Assembly (NCBI GenBank): GCA_028688175.1
Contig: JAQTYS010000034.1
Location: 6,638-15,249 of the forward strand
Source of the DNA: Methanothrix sp.
GTDB lineage: Archaea > Halobacteriota > Methanosarcinia > Methanotrichales > Methanotrichaceae
Length of the DNA: 8,612 nt
Direction: 5' to 3'
The translations under genes were made by a program, and so were the position numbers. This document shows positions 1 through 6,611 of this stretch, one piece after another. The notes below the pieces were generated by a model, which saw nothing but the letters and a program-made list of their open reading frames with translations, did not search any database and was not told where the DNA came from. Numbering within the stretch: the stretch's first letter is position 1; the number at the start of each line of letters is the position of its first letter.

Positions 1-2
1 GC

Positions 3-167
3 TATTGCTCGGCATTTGTCCTGAACGAGGTCATTCATAAGTTGATGATGTCTGAGATCGTGGATAAGTTCGGGGTCCAAGCCGCATCTTCTATCCCTTG
101 CTTTTTCCGTAAAGGTGCAATTCGCCCAAACCCGCCGGATACAGCAATTGCCCGTTTATACAATTGA
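3..167 (+). pseudogene. Possible PIN-domain (VapC-like) fragment, cut by the window edge and apparently 3' truncated
   Basis: An open + strand frame enters at the left edge and runs 54 codons to a TGA at 165-167. Its first 30 or so residues, including FVLNEVIHKLMMSEI, resemble the middle helix of PIN-domain ribonucleases. In those proteins a conserved acidic residue sits in an (N/D)E-V-x-H-K-L-M context, here the Glu of NEV, visible residue 9. From about position 91 the frame overlaps the antisense 3' end of the nitrilase-like gene, and the residues no longer look PIN-like. There is too little room for the last acidic residues of the PIN active site, so the gene appears broken or truncated at its 3' end. 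PIN proteins are usually toxin ribonucleases or RNA-processing nucleases. The assignment is from motif recognition only and rests on a short stretch. Confidence 0.4.
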
Positions 168-1563
168 CAGGTATTCGCTTTGCCGTATCGTATGCATCCA
201 GATGAGGATTGCTGGGAGAAAGAGACTGCGGATCGTTACAGGTTGCTGCGTTAACGTTCTTGGTCCCTTTGGCATTGTCGTATCCCGGTATCTCCTGGTC
301 GCCATATCTGAAAGCCAGTTGGCTATGACTATAATACGGTTTCTCGAGCCGCACCATGGTTTGAGCAGAGCTCGCATAAACACCGCAGGTTATCTTTTTG
401 AACGTTCCTGAATCCTGGATAACCGGTTCGCCGTTCTCATTGTATTCTGTCAGAATCGGGTCGCATCCATCACAATTGAATATCACCCCATCAACCCCTG
501 AAGATACGGATGCATCCAGTATTTGCATTCCCCCGGATGGAATCAGCTGGATAGCTAGCGGCCGATTGTCTGCTGCTGCACCGTTCTCTTTTGTCATGCC
601 GACGGTCCGACGCAATCGTTTAAGTCTATGATCCAGACATATCTCTACCCCTATTTGCAAAAGATCATTCTTGGACCTGTTAATATATGGAACGCTCATC
701 CTGGCAGCCAGTGGCGCAGCCTTCGTGTTCTTGTCGCCTTCGTAGATGCTAATCGATGGATAGCCAGCCATCCATTCCGTAATCATTCCGCCATGAGACA
801 GCATACCATCCGCGTCCAGCGTTCCCATTGTGAGGTCTACAGTGGACTCGTTTTGTTTTTCATAGCCAAAACAACGCACACATTTCTTGTCCCGCACGAA
901 GAGCGTCCCGCGATTTCTTACTATGCACAGAGGATTGGCTCTGAAGTGAATCATTAAATCATCAATGTGTTTCTCTGTTTTTGAAACAGGACCCCCCATG
1001 CTCAAGTAGCTGAATGCCTTGATACGCGGACCATGCGTAAGTGAGTCGAGCCTATTCGTAATATTAAGACCAGCTATCTCCTTATTCAGGGCATTTTGTC
1101 GCTCTTCCACTCTACCCGACGAGAGAAATTCACTGATATTCGGTTCGTTACACGTGAGAACTGAGCCGATACAAAACAGCCAAACCTCGTTATTCAGCTC
1201 GGTTGATAGCTTGGCAATCTCGTCCTTGAGTTTAGAGCAAATATACTCATAAGGATACTTGTTGTCAATCGCGACCTCGGGATAAGGCCCCTGTCTACAA
1301 TGAAAGAAGAACTCAGGAATTACGAACCAATGCCGAGTCGTAGCGATGTGCGCATGGACGGATTCGTCACGCGCCTGGAGAAAGGTTTTCACCAGATAGC
1401 TGATTCTCTCATCGATGTCGATTTTGATTTGCTCCGGTGACGTGTCCGCATTGGCCCCTACCCACTGCCCCATGATCCATCGACTGTTTTTCCACAAAGG
1501 AGTGACGTCCGACGGCCCTGTGTACAAAGCCCATGCGATATACGTATCATTCATTGCTGTCAT
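91..1563 (-). CDS. Divergent nitrilase-superfamily (carbon-nitrogen hydrolase) protein
   Basis: This 490-residue protein carries the three landmarks of the nitrilase superfamily in the right order. The general-base Glu is in VIPEFFF (Glu84). A candidate catalytic Lys is in FGYEKQNE (Lys236). The nucleophile Cys is in GVEICLDHR (Cys309). A nitrilase-like strand IGSVLT (about 132-137) and a later segment QLIPSGGMQI also fit. The family hydrolyses or condenses C-N bonds in nitriles, amides and related compounds through a Cys thioester. The substrate here cannot be read from the sequence. At 490 residues it is well above the usual 260-350. The extra length lies between the Lys and Cys motifs (about 240-300) and in a C-terminal tail of about 120 residues. 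No signal peptide is seen. The start at 1563 is preferred because GGAG (1570-1573) lies six bases upstream. The in-frame ATG at 1567-1569 abuts that GGAG and is unlikely to be used. The gene stands 73 bases downstream of engB on the same strand. Confidence 0.62.
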   Translation of the reverse strand: MTAMNDTYIAWALYTGPSDVTPLWKNSRWIMGQWVGANADTSPEQIKIDIDERISYLVKTFLQARDESVHAHIATTRHWFVIPEFFFHCRQGPYPEVAIDNKYPYEYICSKLKDEIAKLSTELNNEVWLFCIGSVLTCNEPNISEFLSSGRVEERQNALNKEIAGLNITNRLDSLTHGPRIKAFSYLSMGGPVSKTEKHIDDLMIHFRANPLCIVRNRGTLFVRDKKCVRCFGYEKQNESTVDLTMGTLDADGMLSHGGMITEWMAGYPSISIYEGDKNTKAAPLAARMSVPYINRSKNDLLQIGVEICLDHRLKRLRRTVGMTKENGAAADNRPLAIQLIPSGGMQILDASVSSGVDGVIFNCDGCDPILTEYNENGEPVIQDSGTFKKITCGVYASSAQTMVRLEKPYYSHSQLAFRYGDQEIPGYDNAKGTKNVNAATCNDPQSLSPSNPHLDAYDTAKRIPVNCINGQLLYPAGLGELHLYGKSKG

Positions 1564-1610
1564 TTTCATCTCCGTAGCGTTTTATTCGAATTAAAATGAG
1601 ATCGCCCTAT

Positions 1611-1628
1611 CTTTTTTATACTATTCTT
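1611..1628 (-). promoter_or_regulatory. Candidate archaeal TATA/BRE promoter of the nitrilase-like gene
   Basis: On the minus strand the engB-nitrilase gap holds a purine-rich stretch (AAGAATAG) followed by TATAAAAAAG at 1620-1611, an arrangement like archaeal BRE plus TATA. A start about 26 bases further on would give a leader of roughly 25-30 bases that includes the GGAG at 1570-1573. This would allow transcription separate from engB. The region is AT-rich, so a chance match is possible. Confidence 0.4.
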
Positions 1629-1636
1629 TACCGTTC

Positions 1637-2215
1637 TCAGTCCGCTTTCTTACCTGATAGCTTTATCCCGATAATATCTCGAAGCGGCTGGATCTGACCC
1701 CTCTTGGCGCTCATGGGTGCAATCCGGTCAGTCCACTGCGTCCAGGGGGGCATCATGCCCAGCCGTTCGCAGATAAGGTCCAGTGCTCCATCCACGTCCA
1801 CCTTGGCAATGCGATCCATCTTGTTTGCCGCCAAGACCACATCAAGCCCCATATCGGTCAGGAACTCCCAGAGCTCGACCTCAAAAGGCACCTCTCCCCG
1901 CCCTTCCCAGCGATCGGCGATATCCAGGAAAGAGGCCGCATCAATCACCTGTATGGCCAAAAGGATCTCCTCTGCATTCTGCTCGAAATAATGCACAATC
2001 AAGTCCTTGGTCTTCTCCTGATCGGCTCGAGAGGCTTTGAGCATGAAACCGTACCCCGGCATATCTACATAATAGATGTCCCCTACCTTTGCCTTGAAGG
2101 GGTACTGAGTGATTCCGGGGCGTTTTCCGATCCGGACCTTTTTCCCTGTAAGCTCCCAAAAGAGGGTGGATTTGCCGACGTTGGACCTGCCGATGAGGAC
2201 GATCTCCCTGGACAT
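1637..2215 (-). CDS. engB: EngB/YsxC-family ribosome-associated GTPase
   Basis: This TRAFAC-class GTPase of 192 residues has every G motif in place: G1 GRSNVGKST (9-17), a G2 Thr in RPGIT (Thr36), G3 DMPG (51-54), G4 NKMD (131-134) and G5 SAK (169-171). The YDMPGYG-like context and the length of about 190-200 residues are typical of the EngB (YihA/YsxC) family, which acts in the cytoplasm in large-subunit ribosome assembly in bacteria. The archaeal role is presumed to be similar. The start at ATG 2215 gives MSREIVLIGRSNVGKST, placing the P-loop where the family usually has it. Upstream in-frame candidates at 2224 (ATG) and 2236 (TTG) would add only a few residues. None of the three has a clear Shine-Dalgarno sequence, so a leaderless or weak-leader message is possible. 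The gene is divergent from the YkgJ-family gene. Confidence 0.9.
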   Translation of the reverse strand: MSREIVLIGRSNVGKSTLFWELTGKKVRIGKRPGITQYPFKAKVGDIYYVDMPGYGFMLKASRADQEKTKDLIVHYFEQNAEEILLAIQVIDAASFLDIADRWEGRGEVPFEVELWEFLTDMGLDVVLAANKMDRIAKVDVDGALDLICERLGMMPPWTQWTDRIAPMSAKRGQIQPLRDIIGIKLSGKKAD

Positions 2216-2273
2216 AATAATCATAGACAAGGGCAAGATTGAAAAGGATGCCTATGCAAAGTTGATAGCATAA

Positions 2274-2870
2274 ATGACTGAGATGAATTGGCTGAATAGA
2301 GATTCAAAATATGTCGCCTTGCAGCTCTTCATTGCTACTTCTATGCCTGACGGGCAGGTCTTCAGGGAGCTGGACGCTACCAGCTACACCACAGTTGATT
2401 ACTATCGCATGGCCTGCCACATGATCTTTGCTTGCCAGAGGTGCGGGAACTGCTGCACCACGGGCGACCCGATTAGGCTGCGACCGGAAGATGTAGCTCA
2501 ACTAGCTAGGGGCCTCAAGATACCTCTCAATAAGGCCATTAAGAAGTACACTATCAAGGACCCGCAAAAAGCAGGTGTCTTGAACTTCAAGCATATCCTG
2601 CCTTGCAAATTCTATGACCAATCAGCGAAGGGCTGCAAGATTTATGATGTCCGGCCCTGGTCCTGCCGTATTTTTCCTTTCCTGGGAATTTATGGATCTG
2701 AGGATCGAGTCGTGGTGAATGAATTATGTCCCGGATCAGTCCAAACCATGGAGATCCTCAAAGAGGCGATAGAGGCAGCTAGGGCAGATGCAAATGTGTC
2801 TGATGCTGCGAATCCTGCAAAAGTAAGAAGTGCAAAGCTGTTTTTAAGAGAGGCATTGAACTTAATTTAA
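2274..2870 (+). CDS. YkgJ-family cysteine-cluster (putative Zn/Fe-chelating) protein
   Basis: The protein has the YkgJ/UPF0153 cysteine pattern: FACQRCGNCC with Cys54, 57, 60 and 61, then Cys111 (PCKFYD), Cys121 (GCKIYDVRPWSC), Cys131 and Cys152 (ELCPGS). KIYDVRPWSCRIFPF is a hallmark stretch of the family. These proteins are thought to bind zinc or an iron-sulfur centre, but their reaction is not established. No membrane segment or signal peptide is seen. The family core begins near residue 50, and the 49 residues before it are unusual and carry no recognisable domain. ATG 2274 is the first possible start because TAA lies directly before it. Internal ATGs at 2283 and at 2421 (MIFACQRC) are credible alternatives, and none has an obvious ribosome site. 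The gene is divergent from engB, and an independent promoter follows it before the arsR-type gene. Confidence 0.83.
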   Translation: MTEMNWLNRDSKYVALQLFIATSMPDGQVFRELDATSYTTVDYYRMACHMIFACQRCGNCCTTGDPIRLRPEDVAQLARGLKIPLNKAIKKYTIKDPQKAGVLNFKHILPCKFYDQSAKGCKIYDVRPWSCRIFPFLGIYGSEDRVVVNELCPGSVQTMEILKEAIEAARADANVSDAANPAKVRSAKLFLREALNLI

Positions 2871-2890
2871 TCTGCTTAACCAATTCATTC

Positions 2891-2906
2891 ATCGTCTTAT
2901 GACGAT
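2891..2906. promoter_or_regulatory. Perfect inverted repeat, candidate operator of the ArsR-type repressor
   Basis: ATCGTC-TTAT-GACGAT is a perfect 6-base inverted repeat with a 4-base spacer. It lies just upstream of the TATA box, next to where TFB would bind. A dimeric winged-helix ArsR protein encoded 39 bases downstream would suit such a site, so autoregulation is plausible. The symmetry is seen directly; the operator role is inferred. The repeat could instead be a weak hairpin at the 3' end of the preceding YkgJ-family gene. Confidence 0.45.
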
Positions 2907-2909
2907 ATG

Positions 2910-2917
2910 TTTAAATA
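2910..2917 (+). promoter_or_regulatory. Archaeal TATA box of the arsR-permease-rhodanese operon
   Basis: TTTAAATA closely matches the archaeal TATA consensus. A start about 25 bases downstream falls at roughly 2938-2942, only a few bases before the ATG at 2945. The first gene would then be read from a very short leader or leaderless message, which fits the lack of a Shine-Dalgarno sequence there. This is the only strong promoter seen ahead of the seven-gene run. Confidence 0.65.
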
Positions 2918-2944
2918 CGAATACGACCTTACAAAGCTACTATC

Positions 2945-3316
2945 ATGACCGCGAAATCTGTCTCAAATCTGCGCGTTAAGATTCTCAATGCCTTGTCAGA
3001 TCCTATTCGGCTGCAGCTGCTGGAGTATTTATCGGAAGGCGAGAGGTGCGTCTGCCAGATAATCCCTGCCTTTCAAAGATCCCAATCCACTATTTCCAAG
3101 CATCTGAATATCCTTTACGAAGCTGATATATTGGAGCGCAAGGTGGACGGCAAAAGGACAATCTACTGTATAAAAGACAAAAAGGTATTCGAAATAATTC
3201 GTTTAGTAGATTGTCTTGCCTTAACGCAGATATCACAACTTGCTGAGGCGGGAAGAATTTTAGAGAAATCAATGAACGATAACGATGAACAGCAATCGAT
3301 GGACAAAGTGAGCTGA
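2945..3316 (+). CDS. ArsR/SmtB-family metal- or metalloid-responsive transcriptional repressor
   Basis: This 123-residue winged-helix protein starts with a helix around LNALSDPIRLQLLEYLSEGE, then ERCVCQI (Cys35, Cys37), then the recognition helix SQSTISKHLNIL (about 47-58) and the wing ERKVDGKRTIYCI (64-76). The CVC placed at the end of the third helix corresponds to the ELCVCDL metal box of ArsR, which binds As(III)/Sb(III) or soft metals and releases the repressor from DNA. Additional Cys75 and Cys90 could be further ligands. The inducer cannot be decided from the sequence. The C-terminal 15 residues are hydrophilic and probably disordered. The gene begins the operon, with TTTAAATA and an inverted repeat just upstream, and its stop is only four bases from the permease start. 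Autoregulation relieved by thiol-binding metal or metalloid is the natural inference. Confidence 0.9.
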   Translation: MTAKSVSNLRVKILNALSDPIRLQLLEYLSEGERCVCQIIPAFQRSQSTISKHLNILYEADILERKVDGKRTIYCIKDKKVFEIIRLVDCLALTQISQLAEAGRILEKSMNDNDEQQSMDKVS

Positions 3317-3320
3317 TCTT

Positions 3321-4400
3321 ATGGTTACTTACACAATCACGGCAGCCCTGCAAGCAGGACTCTCAACCTTGCTGGAATACCTATCGGCGCATGTCTTAAC
3401 CTGTCTCATACCGGCATTTTTCATTGCCGGAGCCATAGCCGCACTCCTGCACAAAGAGACGGTGCTCAAATACTTTGGAGCGGATGCCCCTAAATGGCTC
3501 TGCTATAGTGTGGCCGCCACTTCGGGCACAATTCTGGCCGTGTGCAGTTGTACTATCCTACCTATGTTTGCAGGCATTCAAAAGAGAGGCGCCGGAATTG
3601 GCCCGGCCACGGCATTCCTCTTCTCGGGGCCCGCCATCAACCTCATGGCCATCATCCTCACGGCGCGGGTCCTGGGTCTTGATCTAGGTATAGCCAGAGC
3701 AGTGGCGGCAGTGAGCATGGCTGTCGTTATCGGCCTGATCATGGCTGCCATATTCCAAAAATCGGAAAAGAGGTGCGAATCGTTGCCTGCGCCACCTTTC
3801 CCGGTCGATTCCAACCCCGAAGCGAAGAATCGTCCCAGCTATACCACAGGCTTATTCATGGCCCTTCTGGTTGCCATATTGCTGGTAGCCACCTCCGGGG
3901 TTCTTGAATTGCTGCCTAAAGCCATAATTGTGGGAGCACTGGTACTCACGGCTGCTTTTCTTATGAAGAGCTACTACCAGCCTGAAGAGCAGGAGGCATT
4001 CCTCTCCGAGACATGGTGGCTGACCAAGAAGATCTTTCCCCTGCTGGTGGTCGGCACATTTATCACCGGCATAATCGGCTACTTCCTGCCGGTAGAGTGG
4101 ATCAGAACCATCTTCGGCACGAGCAGCTTCTTATCTTGCTTCTTGGCCTCAGCAATCGGCTCTCTGCTCTACATGCCTACCTTGCTGGAAGTCCCCATTG
4201 TGGGAACGCTCTTCGGCTACAGCACCGGGGTAACAGCCGCGGGCCCTGCGTTATCGTTGCTGCTGGCCGGGCCTTCTTTGAGCCTGCCCAGCATGATAGT
4301 AATCACAAGGATCATGGGCCTTAAGAAAGCCAGTATCTATATTGTACTGGTTGTTCTGATATCAACGCTGGCAGGCATGACCTATGGAGCGATAGTATAA
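3321..4400 (+). CDS. ArsP/DUF318-family permease
   Basis: This 359-residue polytopic membrane protein has about eight to ten segments, roughly at 23-43, 59-86, 94-119, 124-146, 176-196, 199-216, 237-256, 267-284, 308-328 and 338-357. The family signature is ILAVCSCTILPMFAGI (Cys75 and Cys77) followed by FSGPAINLMAI. A related motif in the second half, AGPSLSLPSMIVI, shows the internal two-fold repeat of the family. Characterised members (ArsP) export trivalent methylated or aromatic organoarsenicals, but most DUF318 permeases have no tested substrate. A hydrophilic loop at 147-174 splits the two halves and holds Cys152. The ATG lies four bases after the arsR-type stop, so translation is probably coupled. 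A CxxC redox protein follows directly, a pairing often seen with this permease family. Confidence 0.87.
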   Translation: MVTYTITAALQAGLSTLLEYLSAHVLTCLIPAFFIAGAIAALLHKETVLKYFGADAPKWLCYSVAATSGTILAVCSCTILPMFAGIQKRGAGIGPATAFLFSGPAINLMAIILTARVLGLDLGIARAVAAVSMAVVIGLIMAAIFQKSEKRCESLPAPPFPVDSNPEAKNRPSYTTGLFMALLVAILLVATSGVLELLPKAIIVGALVLTAAFLMKSYYQPEEQEAFLSETWWLTKKIFPLLVVGTFITGIIGYFLPVEWIRTIFGTSSFLSCFLASAIGSLLYMPTLLEVPIVGTLFGYSTGVTAAGPALSLLLAGPSLSLPSMIVITRIMGLKKASIYIVLVVLISTLAGMTYGAIV

Positions 4401-4425
4401 ACTGATAAAATTCAGGAGATAAAAA

Positions 4426-4662
4426 ATGGTGAAGATTGAAGTTCTGGGAACAGGCTGCGCTAAGTGCAAGAGCCTGCTCAAAAGCGTAGAGAAGGCAGTT
4501 GCAGAATCGGGAATCGCAGCGGAAGTAATCAAGGTGGACAGCATCCAGGAGATCATGGACCGGGGTGTGATGATGACACCTGCCCTGTATATCGACGGCA
4601 AATCGGTGATGATGGGCAGGACTGCCACGGTGGAAGAGATTAAGAGAATGCTGAAGAAATGA
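4426..4662 (+). CDS. Small thioredoxin-like protein (redox-active disulfide protein 2 family)
   Basis: This 78-residue protein has a thioredoxin/glutaredoxin fold without extensions: a first strand KIEVLGTG, the CxxC active site C11-A-K-C14, a helix to about 27, strand AEVIKVD, and a cis-Pro loop in MMTPALYIDGK (Pro52). The TGCAKCK context is typical of the archaeal MTH895-like/TIGR00412 family of cytoplasmic dithiol proteins. Such proteins can reduce disulfides or hand thiol-bound ligands to partners. AGGAG at 4414-4418 stands seven bases before the ATG and fixes the start. The gene is 25 bases behind the permease, which suggests that it serves the permease or the downstream thiol proteins. 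No signal peptide is present. Confidence 0.88.
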   Translation: MVKIEVLGTGCAKCKSLLKSVEKAVAESGIAAEVIKVDSIQEIMDRGVMMTPALYIDGKSVMMGRTATVEEIKRMLKK

Positions 4663-4693
4663 TGTTTGGATTTATCAATAGGGGAATATTAGT

Positions 4694-5044
4694 ATGCCAT
4701 TTATGAAGGATATGCTGCCAGAGACATCTGAAGCTTTTGATAAGTTAAGAGATACGATTTTCAATGGTGGAGAGATAGATCGGAAAACAAAGGAACTTAT
4801 TGCGGTTGCTTGCTCAGTTCTCATGCGCTGCCAATTTTGTGTCCATACGCACTCCCAAAGGGCCATTGCTCATGGGGCAAGCAAAAAAGAGATTGCTGAG
4901 GCGATTTCCATTGCCATGTTCATTGCCGGCGGCACCCAGCTTGGCTGGACAAATGATCTCGGCAAAAGCGCTTATGATCTAATTTTCGAAGAAAAAAAAT
5001 CAGAAGAACTAAACGAAGGAAAAGGATGCAGCTGCGGGCAATAG
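4694..5044 (+). CDS. AhpD-like carboxymuconolactone-decarboxylase-family protein
   Basis: This all-helical protein of 116 residues has the complete AhpD proton-relay signature: Glu34, then eleven residues, then Cys46-x-x-Cys49 and His53 (RCQFCVHTHSQRAIAHGAS). The spacing matches AhpD, where the CxxC cycles between dithiol and disulfide and passes electrons to peroxidases. With this motif a redox role is more likely than a decarboxylase role. Members act as oligomers in the cytoplasm. The extreme C-terminus is unusual: a charged linker (EEKKSEELNEGKG) ends in CSCGQ, giving two more cysteines (112, 114) that could bind metal or be redox-active. AGGGG at 4680-4684, nine bases before the ATG, supports this start. 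It lies 31 bases behind the thioredoxin-like gene. Confidence 0.87.
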   Translation: MPFMKDMLPETSEAFDKLRDTIFNGGEIDRKTKELIAVACSVLMRCQFCVHTHSQRAIAHGASKKEIAEAISIAMFIAGGTQLGWTNDLGKSAYDLIFEEKKSEELNEGKGCSCGQ

Positions 5045-5082
5045 GTTGTTGAACAATTGGACATAGGTATGAGGTTTTATTC

Positions 5083-5463
5083 ATGGAAGAAAAGAAGAAA
5101 TGTCTGTGCGGCTGCTCTGATGTGCACGTTGTGACCTGTTCTGGAGCCTCAAATGTGGGACAGATCGCAAACCAGGCGGCAATAATGCTTGCCAAAGAGA
5201 AGGTGGCAGGATTCTTCTGTCTGGCAGGGGTGGGCGGCCATATTCCAGGAATGGTCAAAGCGGCAAAAGAAGCAGGTCTGATGGTAGCCATCGACGGCTG
5301 TCCGGTGCAGTGTGCCGCAAAGACATTACAGCATGTCGAGATTGAACCGGCCATACAGATCATTGTAACTGAGCTTGGCATTGAGAAGTCTCATGATATT
5401 GCCATTGATGAAAAGATTTGCTCCCGAATTGTGGAGAAAGTGAAAGAAGAGCTAGCTGCCTAA
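5083..5463 (+). CDS. DGC-domain putative zinc-binding protein
   Basis: The 126-residue protein has the four conserved cysteines of the DGC domain: Cys19 in VTCSGASNVGQIANQAA, Cys46 in FFCLAGVGGHIPG, and Cys73 and Cys77 in IDGCPVQCAAKTL. The Asp-Gly-Cys after which the family is named is at 71-73. The family is annotated as zinc-binding but has no established reaction, and it often sits beside arsenic or metal genes and thiol-redox genes. This copy also has a cysteine-rich N-terminal tail, EEKKKCLCGCSD (Cys7, 9, 11), that could be a further metal site. GAGG at 5071-5074, eight bases upstream, supports the ATG. The protein appears cytoplasmic. It is the last cytoplasmic protein of the operon before the two exported rhodaneses. 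Confidence 0.88.
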   Translation: MEEKKKCLCGCSDVHVVTCSGASNVGQIANQAAIMLAKEKVAGFFCLAGVGGHIPGMVKAAKEAGLMVAIDGCPVQCAAKTLQHVEIEPAIQIIVTELGIEKSHDIAIDEKICSRIVEKVKEELAA

Positions 5464-5485
5464 AAAAACGGTAGAAGGAATAGAT

Positions 5486-6586
5486 TTGCTTAAAAAACTA
5501 ATGCTGATCCCCTTAATTTGCGGGATATTATTGGCGGTAATGGCCCTATCACAGAGTGCATACGCGGGCGCAGAATGTGCTTCACTGGGTGGTGCTTGCG
5601 ACGACGGCGGCTGGAGCGGTGCGGCCAAACTGGATGAGATTGGCGAGCCTACCACCAACCAGGAGCAGACATCTGCCAAGTGGCCGGCGAAGTCAAGAGA
5701 GCTGAGATGGAACATGAGCGCTTCGACTGAGATAACGAAGACGACCGATGTCAAGACAGCTGAAGATAAGACGACAGACAATGCTGATGATGCTGGCAAT
5801 AATGCGTCCAAGAAGCCTGCCCCAGAGCCATCTAGCATCATACGAAGCGATGAAGCAAAAGCCCTAATTGCACCTTTGGAAGATATCACGGACAGCGATA
5901 TTCTGCTGGATGTGAGCGAGAATTCCAGCACCCATATACCAGGCTCTGTGGTTATGCCTTATATGCAATTCAGTGTGCAAGCGGGTATCTTAAAGAACGC
6001 GACGGAAATCTCCCAGTTCCTTGGCAACGCAGGAATTTCTCGCAATGATTCTGTCATAATTTATGGAGAATGCCTGCCTTGCGGAGGCGGGCCGTCGGTA
6101 GCGACCTATGTCTACTGGATTATGAAGGGGCTTGGTCATGAGAAGGTTAGGGTCCTGGATGGAACGGCAGAAGATTGGGCCGCATCAGGAAAAGCTACCA
6201 CGAAAGAAGCCCGGACATTACCCGGCAAGACCTATACGCCTGCACAAACCGCAAATTATACTGCTACTTACGACTTTGTCAAGAACGGGCAGGCGCAAAT
6301 TGTTGACGCCAGAACCGTGCCAGAGTATGGGATGGGCAGCATATTGGAATCAATCAGCATCCCCTATGCCAGCGTGTTAAGCGGAAAGAAAATCAAGGGC
6401 GAAGACCAGTTGAATAAGGTTTTCATGATGCTGGACAGAGATAAGCCGGTAGTAGTCTTTACCAATACAGGCATGAAGGCCTCTGTAGTTTGGTTTGCTC
6501 TCAAAATGATGGGTTATGATGCCAGGCTCTACAATTATCGAGACTGGATGACAAATCAAGATCAAAAGGTCGATGCTGCAGATTAG
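5486..6586 (+). CDS. Exported double-rhodanese protein with CLPC loop (paralog 1)
   Basis: This 366-residue secreted protein starts with a signal peptide, LKKLMLIPLICGILLAVMALSQ, with a likely cut after SAYA (about residue 27). A low-complexity Thr/Asp/Ala/Lys-rich segment with Cys31 and Cys38 reaches to about 118. Rhodanese domain 1 is about 125-240 and domain 2 about 260-358, as in thiosulfate or mercaptopyruvate sulfurtransferases. Domain 2 keeps IVDARTVPEY and WxxxL-G-Y-D-ARLYNYRDW, but the position of the catalytic Cys (Y/F-C-x-T-G) is Thr326 in VVVFTNTGMKAS. Domain 1, normally the inactive one, has GECLPCGGGPS with Cys196 and Cys199 in its loop and has lost the DxR landmark. The start is TTG, chosen because AAGG at 5475-5478 is seven bases upstream and the leader reads well. 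ATG at 5501 is the alternative. It lies 22 bases behind the DGC gene and 25 before its paralog. Confidence 0.85.
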   Translation: MLKKLMLIPLICGILLAVMALSQSAYAGAECASLGGACDDGGWSGAAKLDEIGEPTTNQEQTSAKWPAKSRELRWNMSASTEITKTTDVKTAEDKTTDNADDAGNNASKKPAPEPSSIIRSDEAKALIAPLEDITDSDILLDVSENSSTHIPGSVVMPYMQFSVQAGILKNATEISQFLGNAGISRNDSVIIYGECLPCGGGPSVATYVYWIMKGLGHEKVRVLDGTAEDWAASGKATTKEARTLPGKTYTPAQTANYTATYDFVKNGQAQIVDARTVPEYGMGSILESISIPYASVLSGKKIKGEDQLNKVFMMLDRDKPVVVFTNTGMKASVVWFALKMMGYDARLYNYRDWMTNQDQKVDAAD

Positions 6587-6611
6587 GATCAGGACTGGGA
6601 CCGGAGAAGAA

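Noticed and set aside
1..90. Open minus-strand frame across the left edge (contains ELIHDLRHHQLMNDLVQ)
   Set aside because: The + strand frame over the same bases has PIN-like sequence, and this one has no ribosome site or known motif, so it is probably its antisense shadow.
1704..2242. Several + strand frames opposite engB
   Set aside because: The minus-strand frame has all five GTPase motifs. The opposite frames have biased Ser/Pro/Arg content and no motifs.
2211..2273. Short + strand frame reading IIIIDKGKIEKDAYAKLIA before the YkgJ-family gene
   Set aside because: It has no start with a ribosome site, overlaps the engB start region and ends after about twenty residues. It could be a gene remnant but nothing recognisable supports it.
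3475..4324. Alternative frames inside the permease gene
   Set aside because: The permease frame is a continuous membrane protein with family motifs on both halves. The other frames are shadows.
6573..6611. Upstream ATG start for the second rhodanese
   Set aside because: It would put 13 polar residues before the signal peptide and has no ribosome site, whereas ATG 6612 has GGAG five bases upstream.
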